A DNA stretch of 64,000 bases from Pseudaeromonas aegiceratis (GTDB taxonomy: Bacteria > Pseudomonadota > Gammaproteobacteria > Enterobacterales > Aeromonadaceae), in NCBI RefSeq assembly GCF_046254905.1, contig NZ_CP158016.1, positions 682,001 to 746,000 of the forward strand, in the 5' to 3' direction. The position numbers and the translations under genes were made by a program. The notes beneath the pieces were generated by a model that was not told where the DNA came from, searched no databases, and saw nothing but the letters and a program-made list of their open reading frames with translations. Positions 1 to 8,082 of this stretch are shown piece after piece. Every line of letters starts with the position of its first letter. Position 1 is the stretch's first letter.

Positions 1-987
1 TTCATCATCAAGCTTGCCAACTTTGGCTCTGAGCACCCCACCAGACAGGTTCTTACTAAAGCTGCCGGTGATGAGGCCAAATTCCATCTTGGGGTCATCT
101 CCCTCGCCATAGTTTTGCAGCAGGCCCACGGGTTTGTAGCTGTTGTCGCTGTTGCTGTCGGTGTACTTTTTACAGTTACTCTCCAGCATGCCATCGGTGC
201 AGACCTGTACCCGCACCACATAGTCGGTTCTTGCGCTATTAATGGTACCTACATAGTTGTCCATATAGTCGCCAGAAACAGGATTTTCTTTACTTACCCA
301 ATTCCAGATATAGAGGGCCGGGCTGGGGTTTTGCACCGTTTCCAAGACGCGCAGCAGGGGCGAGCCAGAGTAACTGAGCGAGGTGTTGGCAAAGAAATAG
401 ACCTTGCTGTCGGACAGGGGGGCGTAGCTGGAGACCAGCAGATTGCCGGCGGTGCTGGTGTTCATCACCGCCGGATCCCAGGTCTTGCCCCAGGTATGGG
501 CATCTTGGGGAATTAGGGAGCGAACCAGGGTGGGGTGCTCCTGGTTGTCGCTTCCCCGATAGCCGCCATAGAGCACCTTGCGCAGGGCATCGATGCGGCT
601 GGTGGTCAGATAGTTAAGAAAGTCCCCGCTCCAGCGACCCGTACCGCCGTTGCCGTTACAGGTCTTGTCATCCGTGGTGCCGGTGGGCACGAAGACGCCG
701 CTGCTGTCATAGCTGTAGCACTTATAGGAGTCGAAGTAGCCGTAGTAGTCCCGGACAGTGGGGGCGTAGCGGGTCTCGTCTTCATCGATGGCCCCATTGC
801 CGTCCAGATCGGTGGCATCGTTATAGGCCTCGTAATAGAGGGTGTGATCCCGGCCCATCACCAGCATCACCAGGGGGGCCACCTGCCCTTCGACAAAGAT
901 GGGACTGGTGGGCAGATCCAGATCATCGGCCAGCACGGGGCCCAAGGGGGCGAGGGCCAACAGCCAAAGCAGTATGGTGTTTTTCAT
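1..987 (-). CDS. pilY1: PilY1-like type IV pilus tip/assembly protein (N-terminal 329 residues, truncated by window edge)
   Basis: The reading frame is open from an ATG at 987 to the window edge, and the C-terminal beta-propeller part is missing. Residues 1-20 form a signal peptide ending VLA before DDLDLP, which fits an exported protein. The text that follows (VEGQVAPLVMLVMGRDHTLYYEAYND, GDFLNYLTTSRID) is typical of the PilY1 N-terminus. Residues 60-71 (DLDGNGAIDEDE) match a 12-residue EF-hand loop. PilY1 proteins sit at the pilus tip or outer surface and act in pilus extension, adhesion and surface sensing. It is the last visible gene of the minor-pilin operon, 20 bases after pilE. The family call is firm from context and text; the role in this organism is inferred. 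Confidence 0.88.
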   Translation of the reverse strand, partial: MKNTILLWLLALAPLGPVLADDLDLPTSPIFVEGQVAPLVMLVMGRDHTLYYEAYNDATDLDGNGAIDEDETRYAPTVRDYYGYFDSYKCYSYDSSGVFVPTGTTDDKTCNGNGGTGRWSGDFLNYLTTSRIDALRKVLYGGYRGSDNQEHPTLVRSLIPQDAHTWGKTWDPAVMNTSTAGNLLVSSYAPLSDSKVYFFANTSLSYSGSPLLRVLETVQNPSPALYIWNWVSKENPVSGDYMDNYVGTINSARTDYVVRVQVCTDGMLESNCKKYTDSNSDNSYKPVGLLQNYGEGDDPKMEFGLITGSFSKNLSGGVLRAKVGKLDDE

Positions 988-1007
988 GGTGATCGTCTCC
1001 ATGCTGA

Positions 1008-1409
1008 CTACCAGCAGCCGGTGGTGGTGGGGGTCTTGGCACCGGCGCGGGTGAGGGCCAGGGTGCCGCAGCTGTCGCTGGTCTGGGTGCCTTGGGGCAC
1101 GGCGCTCAGGGTGTAACCGCTCTGGGTCAGGTCGCTGATCTGCAGGGTGTAGTAGCGCTCGGTGCCATCGGCGGGCACCTTGTCGGTAAAGATGTCGGGG
1201 GAGGTGCCGGTGGCGCTGCCCACGTAGGTCATGTTCAGGGCGTAGTAGCTCTCCATCTTCTGGGCCGCCGCCAGCAAGCTCTGCTTGGCCAGATCCCGTC
1301 GGGAGTCCCGTACATAACTGAAGTAACTGGGCACGGCGATGGATCCCAGAATGGCCACTATCACCACGGCGATCATCAACTCGATCAGGGTGAAGCCTTT
1401 ATGTTCCAT
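1008..1409 (-). CDS. pilE: PilE-type minor pilin
   Basis: A 133-residue prepilin with a very short leader (MEHKG) and the class III signal G|FTLIELMIAVVIVAILGSIAVPSY, including the conserved Glu at mature position 5. A 35-residue stretch later it has YYALNMTYVG, and two C-terminal cysteines (SCG...GCW) probably form the D-loop disulfide. These are PilE hallmarks. The product is an inner-membrane prepilin cleaved by PilD and built into the pilus or its priming complex with PilV, PilW, PilX and PilY1. It lies between pilX and pilY1, whereas in Pseudomonas the order is usually pilY1 then pilE. Whether it is a minor or accessory pilin cannot be told from sequence; the operon favours minor. Confidence 0.88.
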   Translation of the reverse strand: MEHKGFTLIELMIAVVIVAILGSIAVPSYFSYVRDSRRDLAKQSLLAAAQKMESYYALNMTYVGSATGTSPDIFTDKVPADGTERYYTLQISDLTQSGYTLSAVPQGTQTSDSCGTLALTRAGAKTPTTTGCW

Positions 1410-1448
1410 GGCTATATTTCCTTCATTTTTGAATCTGTTTATTGCGAC

Positions 1449-1955
1449 CTACTCGGTCGTCTGGCGTGTGGTGGAGACCACAAAATAGGACTGCAGCAGG
1501 GTGTGGGCGCCGCCTGGGCCTTCCCCCCGACTGGTGACCCGGAAGTACTGCCGGCCCTGCTGCTCTTCCACATCGGCCGACGTGGGGACAAACTCCCGCT
1601 CTTCGATGCGAAATTGCGGCGCGCCCTCGCTGAGGGCGCTGAAGCTGGTGGTGTTGCTGGCCCAGTTGCTGCTGTCACGCCACCAGCTGGCATCCGTATC
1701 CAGATCCGTGCTGATGCTGTCGGTGTCATCGGCGTAGATGGCATCGATATTATCTGCCACTGTGCTGCGAAACAGGGCTTCGGCCCGCAGCATGGCGGAC
1801 TTGGCGATGGCCTCGCTGCGGGCCTGGTCATACTGACTGTTGGCGGTCTGTTGACTGCGGATGGCGGTTTTGCCAATGGCCATGGCGATGATGCCGATCA
1901 GCAGGGTGATGATAAGGGCAGCCACCAAGGCGATGCCCCGTGGGGGACGGTTCAT
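1449..1955 (-). CDS. pilX: PilX-type minor pilin
   Basis: A 168-residue protein starting MNRPPRG|IALVAALIITLLIGIIAMAIGK. It has a prepilin-like leader and a hydrophobic helix without the Glu at position 5, the usual PilX pattern. The helix is followed by TAIRSQQTANSQYDQARSEAI, a PilX N-terminal domain feature. It acts in the minor-pilin complex that initiates type IV pilus assembly. The start lies 2 bases after the pilW stop, so the two are co-translated. The assignment rests on this N-terminus and on its place between pilW and pilE. Confidence 0.85.
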   Translation of the reverse strand: MNRPPRGIALVAALIITLLIGIIAMAIGKTAIRSQQTANSQYDQARSEAIAKSAMLRAEALFRSTVADNIDAIYADDTDSISTDLDTDASWWRDSSNWASNTTSFSALSEGAPQFRIEEREFVPTSADVEEQQGRQYFRVTSRGEGPGGAHTLLQSYFVVSTTRQTTE

Positions 1956-1957
1956 GG

Positions 1958-2770
1958 TCAGCTTCCCTGGTTATGGAGTGTGATGTTGCCGCTGAACACC
2001 TGTCGCAACAGGCGGTCGCCACCGGCGGTGACGGACTTGTCCAGCAATTGATAGCTCTGACTGACACTCTGGATGCCCTGGCCGGACGCGGTACTGGCGA
2101 GGAAGGCATATTCCACCGCGATCACGCCGGTCCAGTCGCTGATGCTGCTGGCGGCCACAAAGCTGGCACCTGTGGTGTCGGGGAGAAAGCGAAACTGCAG
2201 GGACTCGACGCCGCTGGCCAATACCTGGGTGTGCCCCTGATCGTCCGCGCAGACCAGCTCCTCATCCGGGTTGACATACAGGCTGATGGTGACCAGCGTC
2301 TGGTTGCTGATGGCGTTGCCGCTGCAGTCGAACAGGAAGCCATCGGCGGTGGTGTCACTGCCGCTATCATCATTATCCTTGGTGCTGGAACCATAGAAGC
2401 GCAACAGCAGCACATCCGTATTGGCCAGGGCGGTACTGCTGCCGCTGAGGTCGTTCTCGCCGTAGACCGCCTGCTCGGCACTCCAGCTGATGGCTGGGGA
2501 GGCAACGGCTTCGACCGGCAGCGTTCTTTCGAGGCGCAGGCGTTGATAGTTGATAAAGCCCGCCTGGGCCAGGGTGTTTTGCAACAGCAGGTTGACCCGG
2601 CGGCCTGACTCGGTCAGTTGGCCGTTGGCCTGGGAGAGGGCATAGGTCTGCTGGCTGCTGCTGAGCATGCTGTAGAGACCGGCGATGATAAACAGGCCGA
2701 TGGCGATGCCGACCATCAGCTCTACCAGCCCGAATCCTTTCGATGATGTGATGGGAGACGTCGTTAACAT
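1958..2770 (-). CDS. pilW: PilW-type minor pilin
   Basis: About 270 residues. The chosen start (ATG at 2770) overlaps the pilV stop as TGATG, so it is translationally coupled. An in-frame start 11 codons upstream would lie inside pilV and is less likely. The leader MLTTSPITSSKG is followed by FGLVELMVGIAIGLFIIAGLY, with Glu at mature position 5. The downstream text (SMLSSSQQTYALSQANGQLTESGRR) is typical of PilW, the large minor pilin. Together with PilV and PilX it forms the assembly-priming complex in the inner membrane. No frame damage is visible. Confidence 0.87.
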   Translation of the reverse strand: MLTTSPITSSKGFGLVELMVGIAIGLFIIAGLYSMLSSSQQTYALSQANGQLTESGRRVNLLLQNTLAQAGFINYQRLRLERTLPVEAVASPAISWSAEQAVYGENDLSGSSTALANTDVLLLRFYGSSTKDNDDSGSDTTADGFLFDCSGNAISNQTLVTISLYVNPDEELVCADDQGHTQVLASGVESLQFRFLPDTTGASFVAASSISDWTGVIAVEYAFLASTASGQGIQSVSQSYQLLDKSVTAGGDRLLRQVFSGNITLHNQGS

Positions 2771-3270
2771 CAGCTGCTTACCCAGAAGGTCAGGTGGTGG
2801 CATTGGTGACTGTCCACCTCGTCACAGGTGCTGGCGCCGCTGCCGGTGAGGGTGGCATCCCAGGTGAGGGTGATGGTCACCTGACGGCCATCATCCAGGT
2901 CTTGACTGGCTACCGCAAAACGGGGCGAGGGCAGACGGGCACTCATGCGCTGATACCAGTCACTGAGCAGGTTCTGTGCCCGTTGGCTGTCGCTGCAGTC
3001 GCTGCAGGAGACGGTGGTGGGGGTGGCTCCCGCCAGGCCGGCAAAGTCAAAATCGCCAGCCACCGCCAGATCCGTCTCCTGGCTGATGGTTTCGGACAGC
3101 TCCTGCAGTGACTGCACCGCCGCCTGGTAGGACTTGGCCTGTTCCTGGCGTTGCATGCTGTTCATCTGCAGGCTGGCGAAGCCCAGCAGCCCGATGGCCA
3201 CTATGACCAAGGCAATCAGTACCTCGATTAGGGTCGACCCTTGTTGGTGATTAACTACAGGTGATTGCAC
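2770..3270 (-). CDS. pilV: PilV-type minor pilin
   Basis: A 166-residue prepilin. The leader MQSPVVNHQQG precedes STLIEVLIALVIVAIGLLGFASLQ, so the mature N-terminus would be Ser instead of the usual Phe, with Glu at position 5. The PilV-typical text SMQRQEQAKSYQAAVQSLQELSETI follows. Paired cysteines (CSDCSD and CDEVDSHQC) could form disulfides in the periplasmic head. It overlaps fimT by 20 bases upstream and pilW by one base downstream, a tightly packed operon. It functions as a minor pilin of the type IV pilus priming complex. Confidence 0.86.
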   Translation of the reverse strand: MQSPVVNHQQGSTLIEVLIALVIVAIGLLGFASLQMNSMQRQEQAKSYQAAVQSLQELSETISQETDLAVAGDFDFAGLAGATPTTVSCSDCSDSQRAQNLLSDWYQRMSARLPSPRFAVASQDLDDGRQVTITLTWDATLTGSGASTCDEVDSHQCHHLTFWVSS

Positions 3271-3772
3271 TGCCGTCTCCTAACGTCAGGTTGCCTACGC
3301 TGCTGATCTCTATCTGCCGATTGCTGCTGCTGATGCTGCTGGAGCAAAAGTTAAAGGTGCTGCTGTTGACGAAGCCGTTCGGCAGGAAGGTCACCAGGCT
3401 GCTGGCGCCGCTCAGGCTCACACTGATGCGGGTATCATTCTGTTGCACCGCCAGGATCGTCTCGCCGCTATCCAGGGTGCTGTCGCGATCGCTGTCGACG
3501 AAGGCCAGCCACCCGGTAGTCCAGTCGGTGCCGCAACTGCTGCCATCGCTGGAGGGGCAGAGCACCACGGGTTGCAGCTGGTTGAGGGCCGTCTCCCTGG
3601 CCAGGGACAAGCCGCTGAGCAGGGCATCCCGACGTTCCATGATCCGCTGGTTTTCCATGAAGTGTTGGAAGGACGGCACGCCGATCGTCGCCACTATGGC
3701 GAGGACGGCCACGGCGATGAGCAGTTCGATCAATGTAAAACCTGTACAGGATGGGGAGCGACAACCCGCCAT
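3251..3772 (-). CDS. fimT: FimT/FimU-type (GspH family) minor pseudopilin, first gene of the pil operon
   Basis: A 173-residue prepilin. The leader MAGCRSPSCTG precedes FTLIELLIAVAVLAIVATIGVPSF, with Glu at mature position 5. The head carries LARETALNQLQPVVLCPSSDG, TGWLAFVDSDRD and FLPNGF, the GspH/FimT signature pattern. It is the first gene of the minor-pilin operon. The 213-base gap upstream (3773-3985) should hold its promoter and contains a short inverted repeat GATCCG-N5-CGGATC at 3793-3809; no clear promoter was seen. FimT and FimU are hard to separate without alignment, so the symbol is tentative. Confidence 0.82.
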   Translation of the reverse strand: MAGCRSPSCTGFTLIELLIAVAVLAIVATIGVPSFQHFMENQRIMERRDALLSGLSLARETALNQLQPVVLCPSSDGSSCGTDWTTGWLAFVDSDRDSTLDSGETILAVQQNDTRISVSLSGASSLVTFLPNGFVNSSTFNFCSSSISSSNRQIEISSVGNLTLGDGSAITCS

Positions 3773-3985
3773 ACGCCCTCTTGTGTCACTACGATCCGGC
3801 CAGCGGATCGTTCGAATCCTTATTCCCTGTGATGAGGTGAATCCCTTGTCGGACCAGCGACGAAGAAAGCCGCAGCCGCGGGCGAATTATCACCAGATGC
3901 CATGTGCTTGTATACGTGGGCGGGCCAGATCTGTGAGCGGAGAGTTATTTCCTTTATGGATGAGAAGGGTTTCGTTAGAGTATTT

Positions 3986-4837
3986 TCACAATCCTCGAAT
4001 GAGCCATTCAATGTGCCACTTGGCGCCATCTGCCTGTCGCAAGCGATCGCAGAGCCGGGGTAACAGGGTGGCGAGCTGACTGTCCAGCTGCCAGGGGGCG
4101 TTGATGATGGCCAGACCCGAGCCGTTCATGCCCCAGTCGGCCGGCTGTTCGGCGACCTCCAGCTCCACCTTCAGCAGGGAGGGCAGGGGCAGGGCCGCCA
4201 GGCGTGCCAGCATCTCACGGCTGCGATCGGCTTCTTTGCCCAGGATGGGATACCAGAGGGCGTAGATGCCGGTGGGCCAGCGGCGTAACGCCTTTTCCAG
4301 TCCTTTCACCGCCTTGTCGTAGTCGGTCTTGAGCTCGTAAGGCGGGTCGATCAGCACCAGGCCACGACGTGGCGTGGGGGGCAGCATGGCCTGCAGCCCC
4401 TCAAAGCCATCCCTGTGGTGAATGGCCACCCTGGGGTCGCTGCCCAGGTGGCGCCGCAAGATCTCCACCTCGTTGTTGTGCAGCTCCATCAACATCAGCT
4501 TGTCCTGCTCCCGCAGCAGGTGACGGGCGACCTCGGGGGAGCCGGGATAAAAGCGCAATCCCTGCTCATCATTGAGGGCGGCGATGGACCCCAGGTAGGC
4601 GCTCAGCTCCGGCCAGTCCGTCGGCTGGGGCCACAGGCGGGCGATACCGTCTTCGAACTCGGCCCTTTTCTGGGACCACTCGCCGCTCAAGTCATAACAG
4701 CCGCCACCCGCGTGGGTGTCGATATAGCAAAACGGCTTGTCCTTGGCCTTGAGCGCCTCCAGCAGCAGGCTCTGCACGGCGTGTTTGAGAACGTCGGCAT
4801 GGTTGCCGGCATGAAAGGCGTGGCGATAACTTAGCAT
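3986..4837 (-). CDS. rlmJ: 23S rRNA (adenine(2030)-N6)-methyltransferase RlmJ
   Basis: A 283-residue protein from the ATG at 4837; an upstream in-frame extension would run through the neighbouring gene and lacks family similarity. The N-terminus MLSYRHAFHAGNHADVLKH is characteristic of RlmJ. It has the SAM-binding region around YIDTHAGGGCYDLSG and the catalytic DPPY motif in LVLIDPPYELKTDY. The length matches E. coli RlmJ (280). It methylates A2030 of 23S rRNA in the cytoplasm before ribosome assembly is complete. It follows the TIGR02444 gene by only 5 bases, suggesting one transcript. Confidence 0.95.
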   Translation of the reverse strand: MLSYRHAFHAGNHADVLKHAVQSLLLEALKAKDKPFCYIDTHAGGGCYDLSGEWSQKRAEFEDGIARLWPQPTDWPELSAYLGSIAALNDEQGLRFYPGSPEVARHLLREQDKLMLMELHNNEVEILRRHLGSDPRVAIHHRDGFEGLQAMLPPTPRRGLVLIDPPYELKTDYDKAVKGLEKALRRWPTGIYALWYPILGKEADRSREMLARLAALPLPSLLKVELEVAEQPADWGMNGSGLAIINAPWQLDSQLATLLPRLCDRLRQADGAKWHIEWLIRGL

Positions 4838-4842
4838 GGTGT

Positions 4843-5301
4843 CTATTCCGGGGCTGAGGGCGTTGCCAGGGTCAGCAGCGGTTGCCGTAGCGGGCTCTGA
4901 TCCAGGCCAAGATGAGTTAAATAGTCGGTCAGACTGGGGGCTTTGCCAAGGAGGAGCGCGGCCAACAGCCCCTCCTGGGCCCACTGTTCCAGCGCCAGCT
5001 CATGGGCGAGCAGGGCCTGGTAATCACATGTCTCCAGCCGGGTCTTGAGGCGACGGCGCAGGGCGCGCCAGGGCTTGAGCACCGCCGCCTGGCGCTGGCT
5101 GGCGGCCAGCAGCGGCGGCAGCTGCACCCCTTGGCCTCTGCGGGCCAGCAGGATGAGCAGCAGCAGGAGGTTGATGTCGGCACCGGCCTTGTCCTGGGCT
5201 TGCAGGCAGAGGGTCTCCACCCCGGGCTCGCGGTAGAGGGCCTGGGTTTGCTGCCACAGCTCGGCCGGAGTGAGACCGGCTGGCTCACAGGGATTGGGCA
5301 A
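4843..5301 (-). CDS. TIGR02444 family protein (DUF2390), unknown function
   Basis: A 152-residue, leucine-rich, mostly helical cytoplasmic protein. It begins MPNPCEPAGLTPAELWQQTQALYREPGV and continues CLQAQDKAGADINLLLLLILLARRG, the family-defining region. It starts 17 bases inside the 3' end of yheS and ends 5 bases before rlmJ, so it is translationally coupled in a yheS-TIGR02444-rlmJ unit. This gene is commonly found beside ABC-F ATPases in gammaproteobacteria. No catalytic motif is visible and the function is unknown; a role near the ribosome is only suggested by its neighbours. Confidence 0.75.
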   Translation of the reverse strand: MPNPCEPAGLTPAELWQQTQALYREPGVETLCLQAQDKAGADINLLLLLILLARRGQGVQLPPLLAASQRQAAVLKPWRALRRRLKTRLETCDYQALLAHELALEQWAQEGLLAALLLGKAPSLTDYLTHLGLDQSPLRQPLLTLATPSAPE

Positions 5302-7201
5302 AGTCCTGCTCCTTTTGCTCTATCTCTTCTCCCAGGCTCATCCACTCCAGCTCGACCCCCTCCAGGGCTTGCTTCAAGGGGCCCTGGCGACTGAGCAGCG
5401 TGGTCAGCTGGGCCTTGGCCGACTCCTGATAGATCGCCGGATCGGCCAGGGCCTGCGCTATCTCGTCCAGCTCCCCTTGCAGGGACTCCAGCTGCTTCTC
5501 CAGCTTGTCGAGCCGCTGCTTGAGGGGGCGCAGGCTCTGGCGGAACTCCGCCTCCCGGCGCTTGAGATCCTTGCGGGCGGCGGCGCTGTTCTGGGTCGGC
5601 TCGACCGTGCCGGGGGGCGTGGCTTGGGCCTTGTCGTGATCCAGCAGCCATCTGTGGTAGTCGTCCAGATCCCCCTCGAACAGCTCGACCCGGCCGTCGT
5701 GCACCAGGTAGAGATCGTCTGTGGTGGTGCGCAGCAGGTGGCGATCGTGGGAGACGATGACCATGGCCCCCTCGAAGCCCTGCAACGCCAGGGTCAGGGC
5801 CTCGCGCATCTCCAGATCCAGGTGGTTGGTGGGTTCGTCCAGCAGCAGCAGGTTGGGTTTTTCCCACACCACCAGGGCCAGCACCAGGCGGGCCTTTTCA
5901 CCGCCGGAGAAGGGGGCGACCGGGGAGAGGGCCTTGTCACCGTGGAAGTCGAAGCCCCCCAGGTAGTTGCGCAGCTCCTGCTCGCTGGCCTGGGGGGCCA
6001 GGCGGGTGAGGTGGGCCAGGGGACTCTCGTCACCCCGCAGGTATTCCAGCTGATGCTGGGCAAAGTAGCCGATCTTGACGCCCTTGGCGGGCTCCAGCTC
6101 ACCGGATAAGGGTGCCAGCTCGCCGGCCAGCAGCTTGATGAAGGTGGATTTACCGGCGCCGTTGCGCCCCAGCAGGCCGATGCGCGAACCCGGCACCAGG
6201 TTGAGCTTGATCTGCTCCAGCACCCGCTTGTCGCCATAGCCGGCGGACAGCTGCTCCATGCGCATCAAGGGGGTGGGCAGGGCATCCGGGGTGCGGAAGC
6301 CGAAATGAAAGGGCGAGTCCACGTGGGCGGGCAGGATCCGCTCCATCCGCTCCATGGCCTTCAGGCGGCTCTGGGCCTGACGGGCCTTGGTGGCCTTGTA
6401 GCGGAAGCGTTCCACATAGGATTGCATGTGGGCCAGGGTCTGTTGCTGGCGCTCATACAGCGCCTGATGCTGGGCCAGCTGTTCGGCGCGCTGCAGCTCG
6501 AAGTCCGAGTAGCCACCCGTGTATTCGTTGAGCTTGCCGTTTTCGATATGAATAATGCGCCCCACCACCTTGTCGAGAAAGTCCCGGTCGTGGGAGATGA
6601 GCAGCAGGGTGCCGCGGTAGCCTCTGAGCCAGCCTTCGAGCCAGATCACCGCATCGAGATCCAGGTGGTTGGTGGGTTCGTCCAAGAGCAGCAGATCGGA
6701 GCGGCACAGCAGGGCCTGGGCCAGGTTCAGCCGCATACGCCAGCCACCGGAGAAGGCCCGCACCGGGGATTGTTGCTGCTCGGCGGCAAAGCCCAAGCCG
6801 TGCAGCAGGGCGCCGGCCCGGGCACGGATGCTCCAGCCGTCGATGGCCTCCAGCTTGCCGTGCAGCTCCGCCACCCTGAGGCCGTCATCCGCCTCTGTGG
6901 CGTCCGCCAGGGCCTGTTCCAGCTGGCGGTATTCCTCATCGCCGTCGATGACGTACTCCAGGGCCGGCATGTCCAGGGCCGGCGTCTCCTGGGCCACGCT
7001 GGCGATCTGCCAGCCGGCGGGCACGCTCAGCTGGCCGTTGTCCACCTGCAGCTGGCCCTTGATCAGGGCGAACAGGGAGGACTTGCCGCAGCCGTTGCGC
7101 CCCACCAGACCCACCTTCTGGCCCGGGTGTATGGTGGCGCTGGCATCTTCCAGCAGCTTGGTGCTGCCGCGCAGCAGTTCGATGTGGGAGGCGAGGATCA
7201 T
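5285..7201 (-). CDS. yheS: ABC-F family ATPase YheS-like (ribosome-associated)
   Basis: A 638-residue protein from the ATG at 7201 (MILASHIELLRG), matching E. coli YheS (637). A longer upstream frame lies inside the AraC gene. It has two nucleotide-binding domains with Walker A motifs GRNGCGKSS and GRNGAGKST, signature motifs SGGWRMR and SGGEKAR, and Walker B LLLDEPTNHLDL in both. There are no membrane segments, and a charged linker joins the halves. The C-terminus is a coiled coil rich in Glu, Gln and Lys. ABC-F proteins bind the ribosomal E site and help with stalled or difficult translation. It overlaps the AraC stop as ATGA and shares its transcript. Confidence 0.92.
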   Translation of the reverse strand: MILASHIELLRGSTKLLEDASATIHPGQKVGLVGRNGCGKSSLFALIKGQLQVDNGQLSVPAGWQIASVAQETPALDMPALEYVIDGDEEYRQLEQALADATEADDGLRVAELHGKLEAIDGWSIRARAGALLHGLGFAAEQQQSPVRAFSGGWRMRLNLAQALLCRSDLLLLDEPTNHLDLDAVIWLEGWLRGYRGTLLLISHDRDFLDKVVGRIIHIENGKLNEYTGGYSDFELQRAEQLAQHQALYERQQQTLAHMQSYVERFRYKATKARQAQSRLKAMERMERILPAHVDSPFHFGFRTPDALPTPLMRMEQLSAGYGDKRVLEQIKLNLVPGSRIGLLGRNGAGKSTFIKLLAGELAPLSGELEPAKGVKIGYFAQHQLEYLRGDESPLAHLTRLAPQASEQELRNYLGGFDFHGDKALSPVAPFSGGEKARLVLALVVWEKPNLLLLDEPTNHLDLEMREALTLALQGFEGAMVIVSHDRHLLRTTTDDLYLVHDGRVELFEGDLDDYHRWLLDHDKAQATPPGTVEPTQNSAAARKDLKRREAEFRQSLRPLKQRLDKLEKQLESLQGELDEIAQALADPAIYQESAKAQLTTLLSRQGPLKQALEGVELEWMSLGEEIEQKEQDFAQSL

Positions 7202-7938
7202 GACGCTGAACTCCGGTTGCCGGCTTGGGCGTGGGTGGGCAGGTAGCGCTGCACCAGGCGTTGATAGGCGGCCAGGCCGTTCAGACCGGCGGCCTCGGCG
7301 GCCTGGGCCTCGCTTAGGCCGTGTTTGATCCCCTCCAGGGTCTGCAGCAGTTGCCACTGGCTCTGCCACTGGTCGGGCCCCAGATCCAGGGCCGCGCGAA
7401 AGCGGGCCGGCAGGCTGCGGGGCGACAGGCCGCTGCTCTGCTGCCAGGCATCGGCCTGGGCGTCGGCCGCGCCCCCGTCCATGATGACGGCGAGCACGGC
7501 GGCCAGCCCCGGGGCCAGGGCTGCCAAGCTGGCCTGCTGCCGCAAGGTGCTGGTTTGCAAGGTGTCGAGCAGCACCCGCAGCTTGCGGCCATGGGCCCCC
7601 TGCCAGTCGCGATCGCTATCGTCTCTGAGGCTATCGAGCAGCGGGGCCAACAGGGGGGCGTCGGTCAAGAAGCCGGCCGCCTGGGGCAGCGACGGACTGA
7701 CGCGCACCGAGCAACGCACCCGGCACAGCTCGGCGCCGGCCAGCCGGGTCAGGCTGTACAGGCACTCCGCCGGCAGCCAGACGCTGCTGCCTTTGGGTAG
7801 CAACCACTGCTGCTTGCCCAGGCGCAGCAGAGCGCTGCCGCCATACAGATGCAACAGCTGGGCATAGGGTTCCCGCTGGCGTTGGGGCAGCACAAGATGG
7901 GGGCTGCGCTGGTACAAATACTCGATGGGATAGGGCAT
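7198..7938 (-). CDS. AraC family transcriptional regulator (cupin N-terminus)
   Basis: A 246-residue protein from the ATG at 7938 (MPYPIEYLYQ); an in-frame ATG at 7971 adds 11 residues and neither has a strong ribosome site. The N-terminal half looks like a cupin sensing domain (LYGGSALLRLGKQQWLLPKGSSVWLPAECLYSL). The C-terminal half resembles the NimR-like AraC helix-turn-helix pair (GLSPRSLPARFRAAL; LLQTLEGIKHGLSEAQAAEAAGL). Its stop overlaps the yheS start as ATGA, so it is expressed with the ABC-F gene. The target genes and ligand are unknown. Confidence 0.75.
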   Translation of the reverse strand: MPYPIEYLYQRSPHLVLPQRQREPYAQLLHLYGGSALLRLGKQQWLLPKGSSVWLPAECLYSLTRLAGAELCRVRCSVRVSPSLPQAAGFLTDAPLLAPLLDSLRDDSDRDWQGAHGRKLRVLLDTLQTSTLRQQASLAALAPGLAAVLAVIMDGGAADAQADAWQQSSGLSPRSLPARFRAALDLGPDQWQSQWQLLQTLEGIKHGLSEAQAAEAAGLNGLAAYQRLVQRYLPTHAQAGNRSSAS

Positions 7939-8082
7939 GGATACAGCACTGGTGGCAAATCGAGGGCGCATTATACGTTAAAACCGCCATGGGGGCAGAT
8001 GGCGGGCCGGTTGTGTATTCAGTTCGGCTTTTTTCCGGTATGCTGGCGGCAATTTATCCACAGTGCCAGCCGGAAGTTAGAT

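Noticed and set aside
3793..3809. GATCCG-N5-CGGATC inverted repeat upstream of fimT
   Set aside because: Short and common in high-GC DNA; no promoter elements beside it.
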